Source: Elephas maximus indicus (taxonomy: Eukaryota > Chordata > Mammalia > Proboscidea > Elephantidae). From it: a DNA stretch of 64,000 nt. Under the pieces are notes generated by a model. That model was given only the letters and a program-made list of their open reading frames with translations. It was not told the DNA's origin and did no database searches. The translations under genes were made by a program, and so were the position numbers. The DNA lies in the NCBI RefSeq assembly GCF_024166365.1, contig NC_064832.1, positions 40,700,249-40,764,248 of the forward strand, given 5' to 3'. How positions within the stretch are numbered: the first letter of the stretch is position 1; every line of letters starts with the position of its first letter. Below are positions 1 through 12,023 of this stretch, in pieces.

Positions 1-19
1 AAAATCTTCGTATATTACG

Positions 20-350
20 ATGTTGCTGTTGTGTGCCATCAAGTCTGTTTAGAATCAAAGTGGCCCCATGTAACTGAGTAGAACTGCCCCATAGGGTTTT
101 TGGGTGGTGAAGTGGTGAAGAGCACAGCTGCTAACCAAAGGCTGGCAGTTCGAATCCACCAACGGCTCCTTGGAATCCCTATGGGGCAGCTCTACTCTGT
201 CCAGTAGGATTTCTGTGAGTTGAAACCGATTCAATGGCACCTAACAACAACAAACAATCTTTACAGGAGCAGAGTGCCACATCTTTCTCCCACAGAGCTG
301 CTGGTGTTTAGCAGTCAAGCCCTTCACCAATGCACCACCACAATTCCTTC
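20..350. mobile_element. AfroSINE (+) nested in AfroSINE (-)
   Basis: The outer minus-strand SINE is split into 20-104 (3' half, starting with the CAAC-type tail in reverse) and 255-345 (tRNA-like head in reverse). The inner plus-strand SINE (105-254) has a tRNA-like head with B-box GGCAGTTCGAATCC and ends in CACCTAACAACAACAA. Confidence 0.8.
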
Positions 351-699
351 TATATTATAATAAATAAAGACAAATTAAAAAAAAATGTTTCCTATACATG
401 TCATTCTTATGCAATTGAAATACAGATTTCTATATGTATAGTGTGAGGTTGGGGTGAGTGAACAGTAAAGAGTGCCTGCTTCTTGGGTAGTGGGAATCTG
501 CAGAGGTGGTGGGACGTGGATGGACTTTTAATGTCTTCCTTTTTTATTATTTTGTTTGTTTTTGTTGGGAAAAAATAGAAATACAGACTAAAATCAAGAA
601 TTAGGTACGAGACTACCCAGAATTGATGGGTGTTAACATTTTGTTATACTTACTGTAAGACATTTCTAAAGAGAGAAATAAAACATCACAGATATATAT
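351..699. other. AT-rich intergenic sequence
   Basis: Low-complexity AT-rich DNA. About 590-680 resembles a degraded L1 3' segment also seen at 19265-19360 and 30478-30660. An (AT)n run lies at 690-708. Confidence 0.4.
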
Positions 700-1135
700 A
701 TATATATAAAAAGCTAATCATAAAATCTAAACTATAAAATATTGAAAGAAAATATGGGAGAATCTTTTTTATAATGTTGGAATGGGGAAGACCTTCTTAT
801 ATAAGACCCAAGGCCAAAAAAAAAAATCAAAACAAACAAAAAACCCTAAACCCCAAATCAAAAAAGCCAAAACAACAACAAAAAGAAATGGATGGATTTG
901 GCTACATAAACATAAAAAACTTTTCTATGGGAGGATATATTTGTAAGATACAAAGTAGACAAAGGATTAATGTGCATAATACTTAAGGAATTCCCATAAA
1001 TCAATAGACAACCCAATAGAAAAATTAATCAAGGATGTGAATAGGCAATTCACAGGAGAAATACAAAAGGCCAGCATATACCTGAAAAATACTGTCTTAC
1101 TACTAATAAGGGAAATGCAAATTAATGTTAGATTG
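700..1135 (+). mobile_element. L1 fragment
   Basis: The end of this stretch resembles the L1 ORF2 C-terminal coding region (AATAGGCAATTCACAG, GGGAAATGCAAATTAA). It is interrupted by an A-rich tract at 815-880. No intact frame. Confidence 0.7.
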
Positions 1136-1139
1136 TGAT

Positions 1140-1775
1140 ATTAATTTCTTTATGGTGGTAAAATATACATAGCTTAAAATTCATCATTGTAAGCATTTTA
1201 AAGTGTACAATTCAGTCGCATTAAATGCATTCACAATGTTGTGCAATCATCACCATTATCTCGTACCCAAACTGTTTTATTACCTCAGAAGCAAATTCCG
1301 TACCCACTGAACAACCTGTCCCCATTTCCCATTCCTTTTCCCCTACCACTCAGCCCCGGCAACCACTAGTCTGCTCTCTATCTGTATGGATTTACCTATT
1401 CTGGATATTTCGCACAAATGGAATTATATAATATGTGATAATATGTGGCCTTTTACATCTGGCTTCTTAGCATGTTTTCAGGGCTTATTGTAGGATATAT
1501 CAATACTTCTTTCCTTTTTATGGCTGAATTATATCCTGTTGTATGTGTGTATCACATTTTACTTATCTGTTCAGCCGTTGATGGACAAGTGGGTTGTTTC
1601 TCCCTTTGGCGTATTGTGAAAAGAGATGCTATAATCCGTAGTGTACAAGATTCTGTTTGAATACCTGTTTGTAATTCTTCGGGGCATATAGCTAGGAGTG
1701 AAATTGTTGGGTCATATGGAAATTCTGTTTACTTTATTGAGGCGCTGTTAAACTATTTCAACAGCAACTGCACCA
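1140..1775 (-). mobile_element. L1 3'-end fragment
   Basis: Minus-strand L1 sequence, seen on the plus strand as ATCATCACCATTATC, then the segment around TTATGGCTGAATTATATCC and GTTGATGGACAAGTGGG, which is typical of old L1 3' ends in reverse. Degraded. Confidence 0.75.
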
Positions 1776-1879
1776 TTTTACATTTGTGATGTTATTTTTC
1801 CCCATAATAAGATTGGCCAAAATTTTAAAGAGATTGAAATCTTTCAATAATGCCACATATATATTACTAAGCTTTTGGC

Positions 1880-2305
1880 TGCAAGTAATATAAAGACATA
1901 ACTTAAACTGCCGTAAGGAGTTAAGGAGTTTATTATCTAACATAACTAAAAGTCTAGAGGCATGGTCAGCTCCAGTGTGGCACCTTCAGTGGCTTTTAAC
2001 GACACCAGGGACCTGGTTCCTTCTCTCTCTTTGATCTGTCAAACTTCATCCTAAGGCTTTTTCTCTTATGGTGTCAAAAGGGTTGAGGCAGCTGCAGATA
2101 CCACATTCAGTCCTCACAAGTTTCAGAGGAAAGGGGAATCATTTTTCTCTTGTTTTCTCTTATGAAGAAACTTTCCCAGAAGTCCTCCAGGCAGGTTTCC
2201 CTTCATGTTTCATTGGCCCAGAACTGGGTCACATGCTTATCCCTAAGTGCATCACTGCAAAGAGGGATAGGCTTGTCCTCATTGTCTGGGGAGCAAACCA
2301 CCACG
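1880..2305 (-). mobile_element. Old interspersed repeat, unclassified
   Basis: It resembles a dispersed mammalian repeat with the block AACTGGGTCACATGCTTATCCC, which I have seen in old LTR/DNA elements. I cannot name the family. Confidence 0.35.
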
Positions 2306-2307
2306 TT

Positions 2308-2905
2308 ATGGATTGAATTGTGTCCCCCTAAAAATATATGTTGTAAATTCTAACCCTTAATCTTACGAAGAAGCCTCTGGTGGCACAATGGATAAGAGCT
2401 GGGCTGCTAACCAAAAGGTCAGCACTTCAAATTCACGAGCCACTCCTTGGAAACCCTATGGGGCAGTTGTACTCTGTCCTATAGGGTCACCATGAGTCGG
2501 AATCTCGACGGCACATAACTACAATAGCCGCATACTGTGGATATAATCTGTTTGGGAATAGGGTATTCTTTGTTATGTTAATGAGGGCATCAGTATAGGG
2601 AGTTTTAAGCCAACAACTTTTGAGATATAAAAACAGCAGATTAGGCACAGACATTAGGAAGCAGAAATGGAGAAACGATGATGCCACTTGGATATCACCA
2701 AGGAATGAAGTAAGAAAAGCTGAAAGAGACAAGGATCTTCCCCCAGGGCTGACAGAGAGAGAAAGCCTTCCCCTAGAGCCAGCACCCAGAATTTGGACTC
2801 CTAACCTCCTAAACTGTGAGAAAACCAATTTCCATTTGTTAAAACCACCTCTCCTGTGGTATTTCTGTTATAGTAGCACTAAGAAACTGAGACACACCTC
2901 ATGAC
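2308..2905 (+). mobile_element. MaLR-type solo LTR interrupted by a SINE
   Basis: It begins TTATGGATTGAATTGTGTCC and ends near GTTATAGTAGCACTAAGAAA, both hallmarks of MLT1-type MaLR LTRs. It is split by a plus-strand AfroSINE at about 2367-2520. An endogenous retroviral relic with no coding part. Confidence 0.85.
2367..2520 (+). mobile_element. AfroSINE
   Basis: The head (TGGTGGCACAATGGATAAG), a B-box-like GGTCAGCACTTCAAATTC, and the tail GGTCACCATGAGTCGGAA are present. It is inserted in the MaLR LTR. Confidence 0.9.
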
Positions 2906-3520
2906 CTCTTTATCAAGGACCTGGGAAAATTGGCACACTCACTGTTGTTGGAAGGATGAATTGGTACAGCCTATTAGGAACTTTCAAAATCTAAAATTTG
3001 CACTTTTTTTGAATTATCACTCTTGTACATCTATGCTTCAGAAATACTGATACGTTGCATGGGAGATATATAGGGGGATATCTGCCAAAACAATGCTAAT
3101 CTTAACAAAAATTTGATATTCTTCTAATATCCACCAGTAGTGAAATGGTATATTCACACAATGCAGTATACCAAGCAGCATTAAAAAAAAAAAAAAACAA
3201 AACTCTAAGACTTAAGTGAAAAAATCAAGTAATGAAACTGTTAGATTTATGTTATAAATACAAAAATGCATTCTTGCCAAACTGATAAAAACAGTCACTT
3301 TTAAGAGTCAAGGTGTGCAGTATGTAGATTATTGTTTAACTTTTTTTTTTCTTATGGTAGTGCCTCAGACAAAATCATTTAGAAGCTTACGTAATTAAAA
3401 TGTCTAGAGGTAGATGTTCCAGGCTGTGTGGGGGCAGCATGTTAGTGATTTCACCAAAGGTTCCAGCTCATTCTCTCTCTTGCCCACCGTTCCCCAACAT
3501 GTTGCCTTTAGATTTAGATT
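2906..3520. other. Unique AT-rich sequence
   Basis: No recognisable gene or repeat. About 2940-3230 resembles a degraded L1 fragment. A poly(A) run lies at 3183-3197. Confidence 0.4.
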
Positions 3521-3605
3521 TACAGCAGAGGTTCTCAAACTTTCTCGGTTCATGGTGCCCATAGTCTGCAGTAATTTTTTCATAGTACCGGTGGATCAAA
3601 TATGA

Positions 3606-3958
3606 GGACAGTGAATCAGTGGTAGAATTCTCACCTTCCGAGTGAGAGACAGGGGTTTGATTCCCAGCCAATACACCTCATGTGCAGCCACCACCCATCC
3701 ATCAGTGGAGGCTTGCCTGTTGCTATGATGCTGAACAGGTTTCAGTGGAGCTTCCAGACTAAGACAAATGAGGAAGAAAGGCCTGACAATCTACCTCTGA
3801 AAATTAGCCAATGAAAACACTATGGATCACAGAGGAGATCTGCACCCGATCATGGACATGGCTGGCACAGGACCGGACCGGGCAGCATTTCATTCCTTTG
3901 TGAATGGGGCTGCCATGAGTTGGGGGCCACTAACAGCAACAACATGGCAGCTAACAAC
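3606..3958 (+). mobile_element. SINE with tRNA-Gly-like head
   Basis: The head GAATCAGTGGTAGAATTCTC, with TTTGATTCCCAGCC as B box, matches tRNA-Gly(GCC) structure but with TTCC in the anticodon loop. The body resembles the RTE 5' region (CTTCCAGACTAAGACA, CTACCTCTGAAAATTAGCC), and the tail GCCATGAGTTGGGGGCC resembles the RTE 3' end. Confidence 0.8.
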
Positions 3959-4099
3959 AACTAAGCCAAAGGAAATAACTAACATTTCTGTTTATTGGAT
4001 AGTTAGGTACAAACAATTTAATAAATATTCATGTCCTAACAATTCAGTAGCCATTTTGAAAAAAAAATACATATAAATTGAAAGAAAAGATATTTTTAT

Positions 4100-4270
4100 T
4101 TCTCTGGTGGCTCAGTGGTTAAGTGCTCAGCTGCTAACTGAAAGGTCAGTGGTTTGAACCCATCAGCCGCTCTGTGGGAGCAAGATGTAGCAGTCTGTTT
4201 CCATAAAGATTTCAGCCTTGGAAACCCTTTCGGGGAATAGACTCGATGGCAACGGATCGCAGTAGTAGTT
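4100..4270 (+). mobile_element. AfroSINE
   Basis: The head GGTGGCTCAGTGGTTAAG and B-box-like GGTTTGAACCC are present, and the tail is degraded. Confidence 0.8.
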
Positions 4271-4789
4271 AAATAATTACAATTCCTTACTAAAGGAATG
4301 TGGAAAGCCTGCTGGTCACTACACATCTTCTCCAACCTTGGAATCAGATTGGATATTGCCACACTCAATTCCTATTCCTATCCCACATTGATTTTCCCAT
4401 AGAACTTTTATTAGTATTATTTTTAATTGCAGCAACTGCTGAAAACCCAGGTTCATAAGGATATGATGTCATCGAAAGGTATGTAGGACAATCTAATGTT
4501 GGAACTGTGAACTATGTGGATCTAGTAGTTTGCACAATGTTTGGCAGATATCAAGGATCACTCCATTTAGACTTTTCCTATAACAATTAAAATTCTTAAT
4601 GATGCTTCTCTGAGTTCACTGTAGCACTCCAGGGCACCTCAGTGCATAGTTTGGGAACTGTAGGTTTATTGTCTTGACACATTACAGAATTTTTGCCTCA
4701 GCTCTAAGCATATCTCTATACAGCCATGCTCAGGGCAGGAAGAAGATACAGGCTTTCTCATCACTTCTTTTTTTTTTTTTAAGCAAGCT

Positions 4790-5460
4790 GATATAAATAT
4801 AATTCCATACAATAAAACGCACCCATTTTAAGTGTGTGATTAAATGAGTTTTGACAAATGTACGAATCTGTATAACCATCACCGTAATCAACATTTTCTA
4901 CACTCCAAAAAATTCCTTTAAGCTTCTTCCCAGTCATCCCCCCTACCTAACCCCAATGACCACTGATCTACATTCTATACCCGTAGAGTAAGTATCTTTT
5001 CTGAATCTTCATGGAAACAGAATATGCAGTATGGACTCTTTTTTTCTGCATAATGATTTTGAGCTTTGTTGATGTTGTTGCAGGTATCAGTAGTCCAAGT
5101 CTTTTTTATTGTTGCATAGTATTCCATTCTGTTGTGATTCGTAGGGTTTTCATTGGTTAACTTTCCCTCAACAAGATGGATCGACACAATAGTCACAGCA
5201 ATGACTCAAACATACCAATGATTATGAAGATAGTGCAGGGCCGGGTAACATCTCATTCTGTCATATATAAGGTTGCCTTGAGTTGGCTCTGACTCCTTGG
5301 CTACTAACAACAACAATAATTGTATGACTATACCATGATTTGTTTATCTGTTCACCAGCTGGCAGACACTTAGGTTGTTTCCAATTTTTGACTATTATGG
5401 GTCAGGCTGCTATGACCAGTCAGGTACAAGTCTTGGTGTGCACATATGTTTGTATTTCTT
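4790..5460 (-). mobile_element. L1 3'-end fragment split by an RTE tail
   Basis: Minus-strand L1 3' sequence (plus strand: AACATTTTCTACACTCC, GTTGCATAGTATTCCATTCT, then TTTGTTTATCTGTTCACC) resumes after an RTE 3' fragment at about 5130-5312. Confidence 0.7.
5130..5312 (+). mobile_element. RTE LINE 3' fragment
   Basis: The pattern CTCAACAAGATGGATCGACA...GATTATGAAGATAGTGCAGG...AAGGTTGCCTTGAGTTGG...CAACAACAAT is the RTE 3' end in plus orientation. Confidence 0.75.
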
Positions 5461-5686
5461 CTGGATTGTTTTTCTTTTTTCTTAGAAAGCAAAATTATTT
5501 CCAGAAGCCCCTAGCTGACCTTCACTTACATATCACTAGAGAGTCCTGGGTCACCCTCTCGTTCCCAAAACAATCACTAGGAAGGGGAATGAGGTCACCT
5601 CGGAGCAATCACATCATGTCCTTTGGGGCTGGAGGGGTGCGGTCCTTCCTGGAGCGAGTTGCCTCCTTATATAAAATTGGAGTCCT

Positions 5687-6260
5687 TAACGGACCACGAT
5701 TACCACAACCTCCACCAGACTGAGTCCAGCACAACTAGATGGTGCACAGCTACCACCACTGACTGCTCTGAGAAGGATCACAACAGAGGGTTCCAGACAG
5801 ATCTGGAGAAAAATATAGACATAATTCAAACTCACAAACAAAACAAAACAAAAAAACTAGACTTACTGGTCTGACAGCGACTAGAGAAACCTTGAGAGTA
5901 TCCTTTTAGCTCAGCACTGAGGTCACTCCTGAGGTTCACCTTTCAACCAAAGATTAGATGGGCCCATAAAATAAACAATAATACACATAGCTCAACCAGG
6001 TATAGAAGACTAAATGGGCACACCAGCCCAAGGGCAAGGAAGAGAAGGCAAGAGGGGACAGGAAAGCTGGACGAATGGAAGTGTGGAACCCAAGGAGGCA
6101 AAGGGGAGAGTGATGACATGTCGTGGGGTTGGCAACCAATGTTACAAAACAATATGTGTATTAATTGTTTAACGAGAAACTAATCTGCTCTGTAAACTTT
6201 CATCTAAAGCACACACACAAACAAACAAACAAAAAACCAGGAAAACTAAAGAGAAAAAAA
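5687..6260 (+). mobile_element. L1-mobilised retroposon, family A
   Basis: A 574-base element flanked by a 14-base direct repeat AAAATTGGAGTCCT (5673-5686 and 6261-6274), with an A-rich 3' end. It contains AACTAGATGGTGCACAGCTA and ends GTAAACTTTCATCTAAAGC. Related copies are in reverse at 9536-10014, 24560-25184 and 39837-40600, and forward at 60815-61190. Its sequence resembles an L1 3'UTR; it has no open frame. Confidence 0.8.
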
Positions 6261-6274
6261 AAAATTGGAGTCCT

Positions 6275-7040
6275 ATAAACACAACAAAAAGGGAGGAATG
6301 GCTCTTGGGCATGTAGTTGATGGTGTCTGCCACGTTACTTTATCCATGAGTATTTTTACTACAGAATATGGTAGTAGCATTATTTATCTATCGCAGTAAA
6401 AGATGTTTCTCTGACAAGGTTGCTTAAGCAGACATTTTGCCTACAAATATTCAACAGTAGTCCTAGAAATAAGATGAGAAGAGAAAAACATACAAAAAAC
6501 CTTGACAGATAGGAAGAGAATTGCTCTGGGGAGTATGCTATGAGGGCACGAGTGTCACAGGGAGAGAACTTTACCAACTGGCTGCCAGATGTGGGCCTGC
6601 CCCAGGCTGAAGCACAGCTGGTCTTGCCTACAGTAAATCAGATGCGGGAGGCAAGTACCATCTGGCACATAAACTTGGCAGAGCCTGCGAAGATAAGTTA
6701 ACTTACGGGTGAAGTTATTATTATTATGGATTAACATGAGTGGAGCCCTGGCACCAGTGGCAGGGTGAGCCACCTCCTCCTCGCTCAGGATTCTCCTCTT
6801 ACTGAGCCCACAGCTCAGCCAGCAGAGGGTTCCCCTTGCTTTGCCCTGACCCTTTCCTACAGTCAGGGGTCAGCATGCTTTAGTGCAGGAAGAGCTGGGG
6901 GAGCTTTGCCCTTTAATGTTAGCACTCACTCAGCATTTCCCTCCTCTCTCACCCCACCTCCCCTTACGTTCTCTTAGGAAACTTTTGCCTCAAAGTGTAG
7001 GGACCAGATCCTGTGTATATTGCTTTCCATACTTGCTTTT
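6275..7040. other. Unique intergenic sequence
   Basis: No gene or clear repeat seen. It is moderately GC-rich from 6720 on. Confidence 0.5.
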
Positions 7041-7042
7041 AG

Positions 7043-7245
7043 GAGTCCCTGGGTGTTGCAAACGGTTAAGTGCTTGGCTGCCAACTGAAAGTTGGAGGTT
7101 TGAGTCCATCTGGAGACATTTCAGAAGAAAGGCTTGGTGATCTACTTCTGAAAAATCAGCCATTGAAAACTCTGTGGAGCACAGTTCTACTCTGACACAC
7201 ATGGGGTCAATATGATTCAGAGTTGACTTGATGACAACGGGTATC
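7043..7245 (+). mobile_element. AfroSINE, long form
   Basis: The head GTCCCTGGGTGTTGCAAACG is present, followed by the RTE-5'-like body (GGCTTGGTGATCTACTTCTG) and the tail GGGTCAATATGATTCAGA. Confidence 0.9.
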
Positions 7246-7534
7246 TGCTTCTAGCATCCTGCCTTGAACACAGTAGTTGCTCAACAAATCATTGCCAAAA
7301 TGTCCTTGCCACAAAGAAGGGTAAGAGGGAAGTATTGTGGCAATAACATTTCCACCTTCCACTCTTTGCACCTATTTCCAGGTACGTATTGACTGGTAAC
7401 ATCTAAGAAGAATCCCAGCAAATACATCTTTAGTGTACATTTCAATTTGTAAATCTTGTCCTAAAACATGCTGTCAACCATAATTCTTCATTATTCACCA
7501 CATGTTAGAGCTGGAAGAGACCCTGTTGTTTTTG

Positions 7535-7802
7535 GTAGCTGCCATGGAATTGGTACCCTGGGGATTGGACTGTTGTGATCCATAGGGTTTTTATTGACTG
7601 ATTTCAGAAGTAGATTGCCAGGAATTTCTTCCTAGCTCATTTTAGTTTGGAAGTTCCCTGAAGCCTGTTCACCATCATAACACCATGCAAGCCTCCACTG
7701 ACAGACAATCGTGGCTATGCATGAAGTGCATTGACTGGGAATCAAACCAGGGTCTCCTGCATGGAAGGTAAGAATTTTACCACTGAACTACCAATGCCCC
7801 AT
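7535..7802 (-). mobile_element. SINE with tRNA-Gly-like head
   Basis: In reverse, the head reads GGGGCATTGGTAGTTCAGTG with GTTTGATTCCCAG as B box and TTCC in the anticodon loop. It interrupts an old MIR3/L3-like repeat visible at 7500-7534 and 7806-7890 (GTTAGAGCTGGAAGAGACCC; CAAGACCATATGACTAG). Confidence 0.8.
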
Positions 7803-7889
7803 GGAATGACCCTAGAGCTAAGCATTTTACAGATAAGAAATCTGGAGAGTTGAAGACTTGTTCAAGACCATATGACTAGTTGTAGCAGA

Positions 7890-8845
7890 AGAGAGCAGTT
7901 ACTTATAACCCACTTTATTCCTGCAAGGATTTAAGGCAGTTTAGAAGGATAACTAAAACATAAGATAGCAAAATTGCAATAGGGAACAAAAAAGAAAATA
8001 ACAGAAAAAGGAGGTGAAAGTGAGGGCAAAACAGAAACATATACTAAAAAGACCACTGTAACAGATTAGCCACAAACTTGGCTTTAAACTGCTGTATGTC
8101 AAAACAGAAAGGGAAATTGGTCAGATACAAAATTCTGTGTTGCCCGTGAAAGGAAACGAGTTAATAGCTCAGAGAAGTCCAATCGTTTTTGGTATCGGTA
8201 CCCACAGGCATCTCTCATAAAAGAAGCTCTGTGTATAGCAACAAAGGCCCGCAACAATATCCCAGTGATGCACAGAAAAAGCTTCCCTTGGTTTAGGCTT
8301 GTGGCTGAGTCAACACAGCACAGCTCAACCTGGAAAAAGTGCTTTATGTGGGTGCGGGGATGAAGGGGAGGGGACTAAGAATAAAATCCAGGGTCACCAG
8401 TGGAGGAAAAAAGTTGCCAGATTGAGATATGAAAGAATTTAACTCAATTCTGTAATATCAGGAGTACAATAATAATTGCAGTTTGTAATGATGACCCAGA
8501 GGCACGGTAGGCCCTATTTTCTGAATCATCTACAGGAAAAAACAATAATAATAATAATAAAAAGCTCAGTCTGGTTTCATATTAATTTAGCACTTAATTA
8601 GATACAGACATCTGTTCTAGCTGTCGTTTCATATATTTGCTTTAGTCTCTTCAACTTGATTGTCATTTCTTTGGAAAGTGCCATCTTAACAAATGCAATG
8701 TGAATCTTCCATGGTAGAGAGTGGAAAATCTCCGTGTGAGGAGGGGGTAGCTGGACTTTTCTGCCCTGATTCTTCTGAACCTCTTGTTAATTTCTACTGC
8801 CTCCACGTAGGTCTGGGAGGTGGTACTATTTCCCTGTTAATCCAG
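7890..8845. other. Unique AT-rich sequence
   Basis: No gene seen. A short (AAT)n run lies at 8543-8560. The rest looks single-copy or too degraded to name. Confidence 0.45.
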
Positions 8846-9050
8846 TCCAGTTGTTGTCAAGTCGATATTGACTCACAGTGACTCTGTGTGTGTCAGAGAA
8901 GAACTGTGCTCCATAGGGTTTTTAAAGGCTGAGTTTTCAGAAGTAGACAACCAGGCTTTTTGTCTGAGGTGCCTGTGGGTAGACTCCAATCTTCACCCTT
9001 TTGGTTATCAGTCAATACTGTTAAGCATTTGCACCACCCAGGGACTCCTC
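8846..9050 (-). mobile_element. AfroSINE, long form
   Basis: It begins with the reversed tail TTGTTGTCAAGTCGATATTG and ends CACCACCCAGGGACTCC. Confidence 0.9.
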
Positions 9051-9247
9051 CCCATGAATATCACCCCTTTAATCCAGCCCTTTAATGTCTCCTACCACAT
9101 TTGAGACTAATTTGGAATATTAAATAAGACCTTGTAAACAACTTGGGAATAACAAGAGAAAATAAATAGGGTGGATAACGTAAAACTACAGGATCTAATT
9201 TACAACCATTACCAGCATCAGCATCATCATCACCAACAATTACTGCC

Positions 9248-9485
9248 AGCATAGTATAGGAGCCCAGACTCTGAAGCCAAACTGCCTGGGTTCAAATCCC
9301 AGCTGTACCAGGCGACTAGCTCTTTAGCCTTCTGCAGTTTACTTAATCTCTCTGTGCTTCATTTTCCTCGTTTGTAGAAATAATAGTACTTATCTCATAG
9401 AAGTGTTGTGAGGGTTAAATGAACACTTAAAACAGTGCCCGTGCACAGTAAATATGTATTAGCTATTAATATTATAACTGAATAG
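9248..9485 (+). mobile_element. MIR
   Basis: The MIR hallmarks CTGCCTGGGTTCAAATCCCA, TTACTTAATCTCTCTGTGC and TGTTGTGAGGGTTAAATGA occur in order. Confidence 0.9.
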
Positions 9486-9535
9486 TTACATGAATTAACT
9501 TGAGCTTCACAGTAATGGTTTAACCAGCTATTTTT

Positions 9536-10014
9536 TTAAAAATTGTACTTTAGATGAAGATTTACAGAACAAACTAATTTCTCATTAAACAGTACACATA
9601 CTGTTTTATGGTATTGGTTAACAACCCCATGACATGTCAACATTCTCTATTCTCAATCTTGGGTACCTTATTACCAGCTTTCCTGTCCCCTTTTTTTTCC
9701 TGCCCTCTAGCCGTTGCACCTGAGCTGGTGTGTTCCCGTAGTCTCTTTTTGTTTTTGTGGGCCTGTCTAATCTTTGGCTGAAAGGTGAACCTCAGGACCG
9801 ACTTCATTACTGAGCTAAAAGGGTATCTGGGGCCATACTCTTGGAGTGTCTTCAGTCTCTGTCAGGCCAATAAGGCAGGTCTTCTTTTTTTTTTTTTTGG
9901 AGTTAGAATTTTGTTCTACATTTTTCTCCAGCTCTGTCTGGGACCCTCTATTGTGATCCCTGTCAGAGCAGTCAGTGGCGGTAGCTGGGCACCATCTAGT
10001 TGTACTGGACTCAG
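9536..10014 (-). mobile_element. L1-mobilised retroposon, family A
   Basis: Flanked by a 16-base direct repeat TTAACCAG(C/T)TATTTTT (9520-9535 and 10015-10030) with one mismatch. The T-rich start on the plus strand is the reversed 3' A-rich end. It contains GCTGGGCACCATCTAGTTG. Confidence 0.85.
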
Positions 10015-10117
10015 TTAACCAGTTATTTTTAAAGTTTTTGATCTTATGACCTGCTTACATTCTTAAAAAATTATTAAGGGCCTCAAAGAGTTTTTGTTTA
10101 TGTAGGTTATATCTATT

Positions 10118-10302
10118 GACGCTTAAACCAAACCAAGCCAGTTGCCATTAAGTTGATTCTGATTCATAGTGACCCCATGTGTGTCAGAGCTTAACTGTGC
10201 TCTATAGGGTTTTCAAGGCTGTGACCTTTTGGAAGCAGATCACCAGGCCTTTCAGTTAGTAGCTGAGCACTTATCTGTTTGTGCTACCCAGGGACTCCTA
10301 TA
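10118..10302 (-). mobile_element. AfroSINE, long form
   Basis: It runs from GTTGCCATTAAGTTGATTC to GTGCTACCCAGGGACTCC and is inserted in the hAT-like element. Confidence 0.9.
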
Positions 10303-12023
10303 GATGCTTACCATATTGAAAAGTAAAGCAGAAATTAAAAGAATTAACTAATTCATTTGAAGATAACAATAACAAACCCATTACATATCAACAAAGTAAA
10401 ATAATTATAATAAAATAACTATATCTTTAAAAGCAAATTTAGAAAATAGGCATTATTTTACACTGCAGATTTTTTTAATGTCTGGCTTAGTAGAAGACAA
10501 CTGAATTCTCATAATTGCTCTTGTATTCAAACAGTTACAATATATTGTTTTGATTGAATTATATGAAGAAAATCTGGTATCACAAAGGGAGGAACATTTT
10601 AATAGCAATGTCTTTGTAATTGTGGTCTTCTTTGATACTATACCAAAACTCTACAAGTGGGAGTTTCTTAAAAATTGGGTGCAACATGGAACCTGAAACC
10701 GTATCAATGAATTTTTCATCTTCCATTACAAAAGAATCCATTGATCTTCCTAGTACTTTTAAGGGATCTTTTGACCCATGAATGATTTTGTAACATCATA
10801 CTTTAGTCATTTGGAAAATATTGATTCACTGAGTTATGCAGATCTTCTAAATTTTGAAACACTCACATTTATTAATATCACTACCTATCTCATTTTAAAA
10901 AGCTTTAAGAGTTGTCAAGCTCACATGTTTTCCAAGATTCTAATTTTTCCTTGAAAGTTCAATTTTATTATTAGAACAAACTTTATCAATTGTTTCCTTC
11001 AAAGTGACAGGAAGCTCACTTTGTCCAATTACGCGGCAATGTCTGCCAAATACCCAAGTATGAATAATCACAGCTTGTCTGGTAGTTACACTTTCAAATA
11101 AAAATGGTGTTCCATGAAAATGCAGGTAGCAACCCAAACAATCACAGTAGTGCTTTTCTTCGAGACAATCACCATAGTTTGATATGCGGCAAAAACATCA
11201 TAAGTGTACTTCCCATTTTGCCACCCAGAATAATAAAAAGACATATTCTCGAGGGTCAGGGATTAATAAAATTAATAATTATTATTGGTTTATCCAGATC
11301 GTTCTTAAGGAGATTTTTCTGCAAATGGAGCAATATAATGGCTAGTACAATTTGGTGTCTCTCTCTTGATTCATACAAGGCATCAGTTGTTTCACATTTG
11401 TTGTTAGGTGCGGTTGAGTCGGCTCCGACTCATAGTGACCCCTCGTACAACAGAATGAAAGACGCTGACATCCGCATAATTGTTGTTATGCTTGAGCCCA
11501 TTGTTGCAGCCACTGTGTCAATCCATCTTGTTGAGGGTCTTCCTGTTTTCCCCTGACCTCTCTACTTTACCAAACATGATGTCCTTCTCCAGGGACTGAT
11601 CCCTCCTGATAACACGTTCAAAGTACATGAGATGAAGCCATGCTATCCTTGCTTCTCAGGAGAATTCTGGCAGTACTTCTTCCAAGTCAAATTTGCTTGT
11701 TCTTCTGAAAGTCCATGGTATACTTAATATTCTTCACCAACACCATAATTCAAAGTCTTCAATTCTTCTTTGGTCTTCCTTATTTATCATCCAACTTTTG
11801 CGTGCATATGAGATTGAAAATACATGGCTTGGCTTAGGCGTGCCTTAGACTAAAGTGACATATTTGCTTTTTACCACTTAAAAGAAGTATTTTGCAGCAG
11901 ATTTGCCCAATGCAAGACATGGTTTGATTTCTTGACTGCTGCTTCCATGGGTGTTGATTGTGGATGCAAGCGAAATGAAATCCTTGACAACTTCGGTCAT
12001 TTTTCTGTTTATCATGGTATTGC

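Larger units (their letters stand above)
3524..4665. mobile_element. hAT-like DNA transposon remnant, interrupted
   Basis: The left end CAGAGGTTCTCAAACT and the right end (plus strand AGTTTGGGAACTGTAG) are inverted relatives, each followed by a GTGCCC-type motif, as in Charlie/MER-type hAT elements. It is split by a tRNA-Gly-headed SINE and an AfroSINE. No clean 8-base target duplication could be found. Confidence 0.45.

Noticed and set aside
11104..11556. 150-codon plus-strand frame
   Set aside because: It spans the border between the hAT-like element and the antisense RTE 3' end, so it is a chance frame across two repeats.
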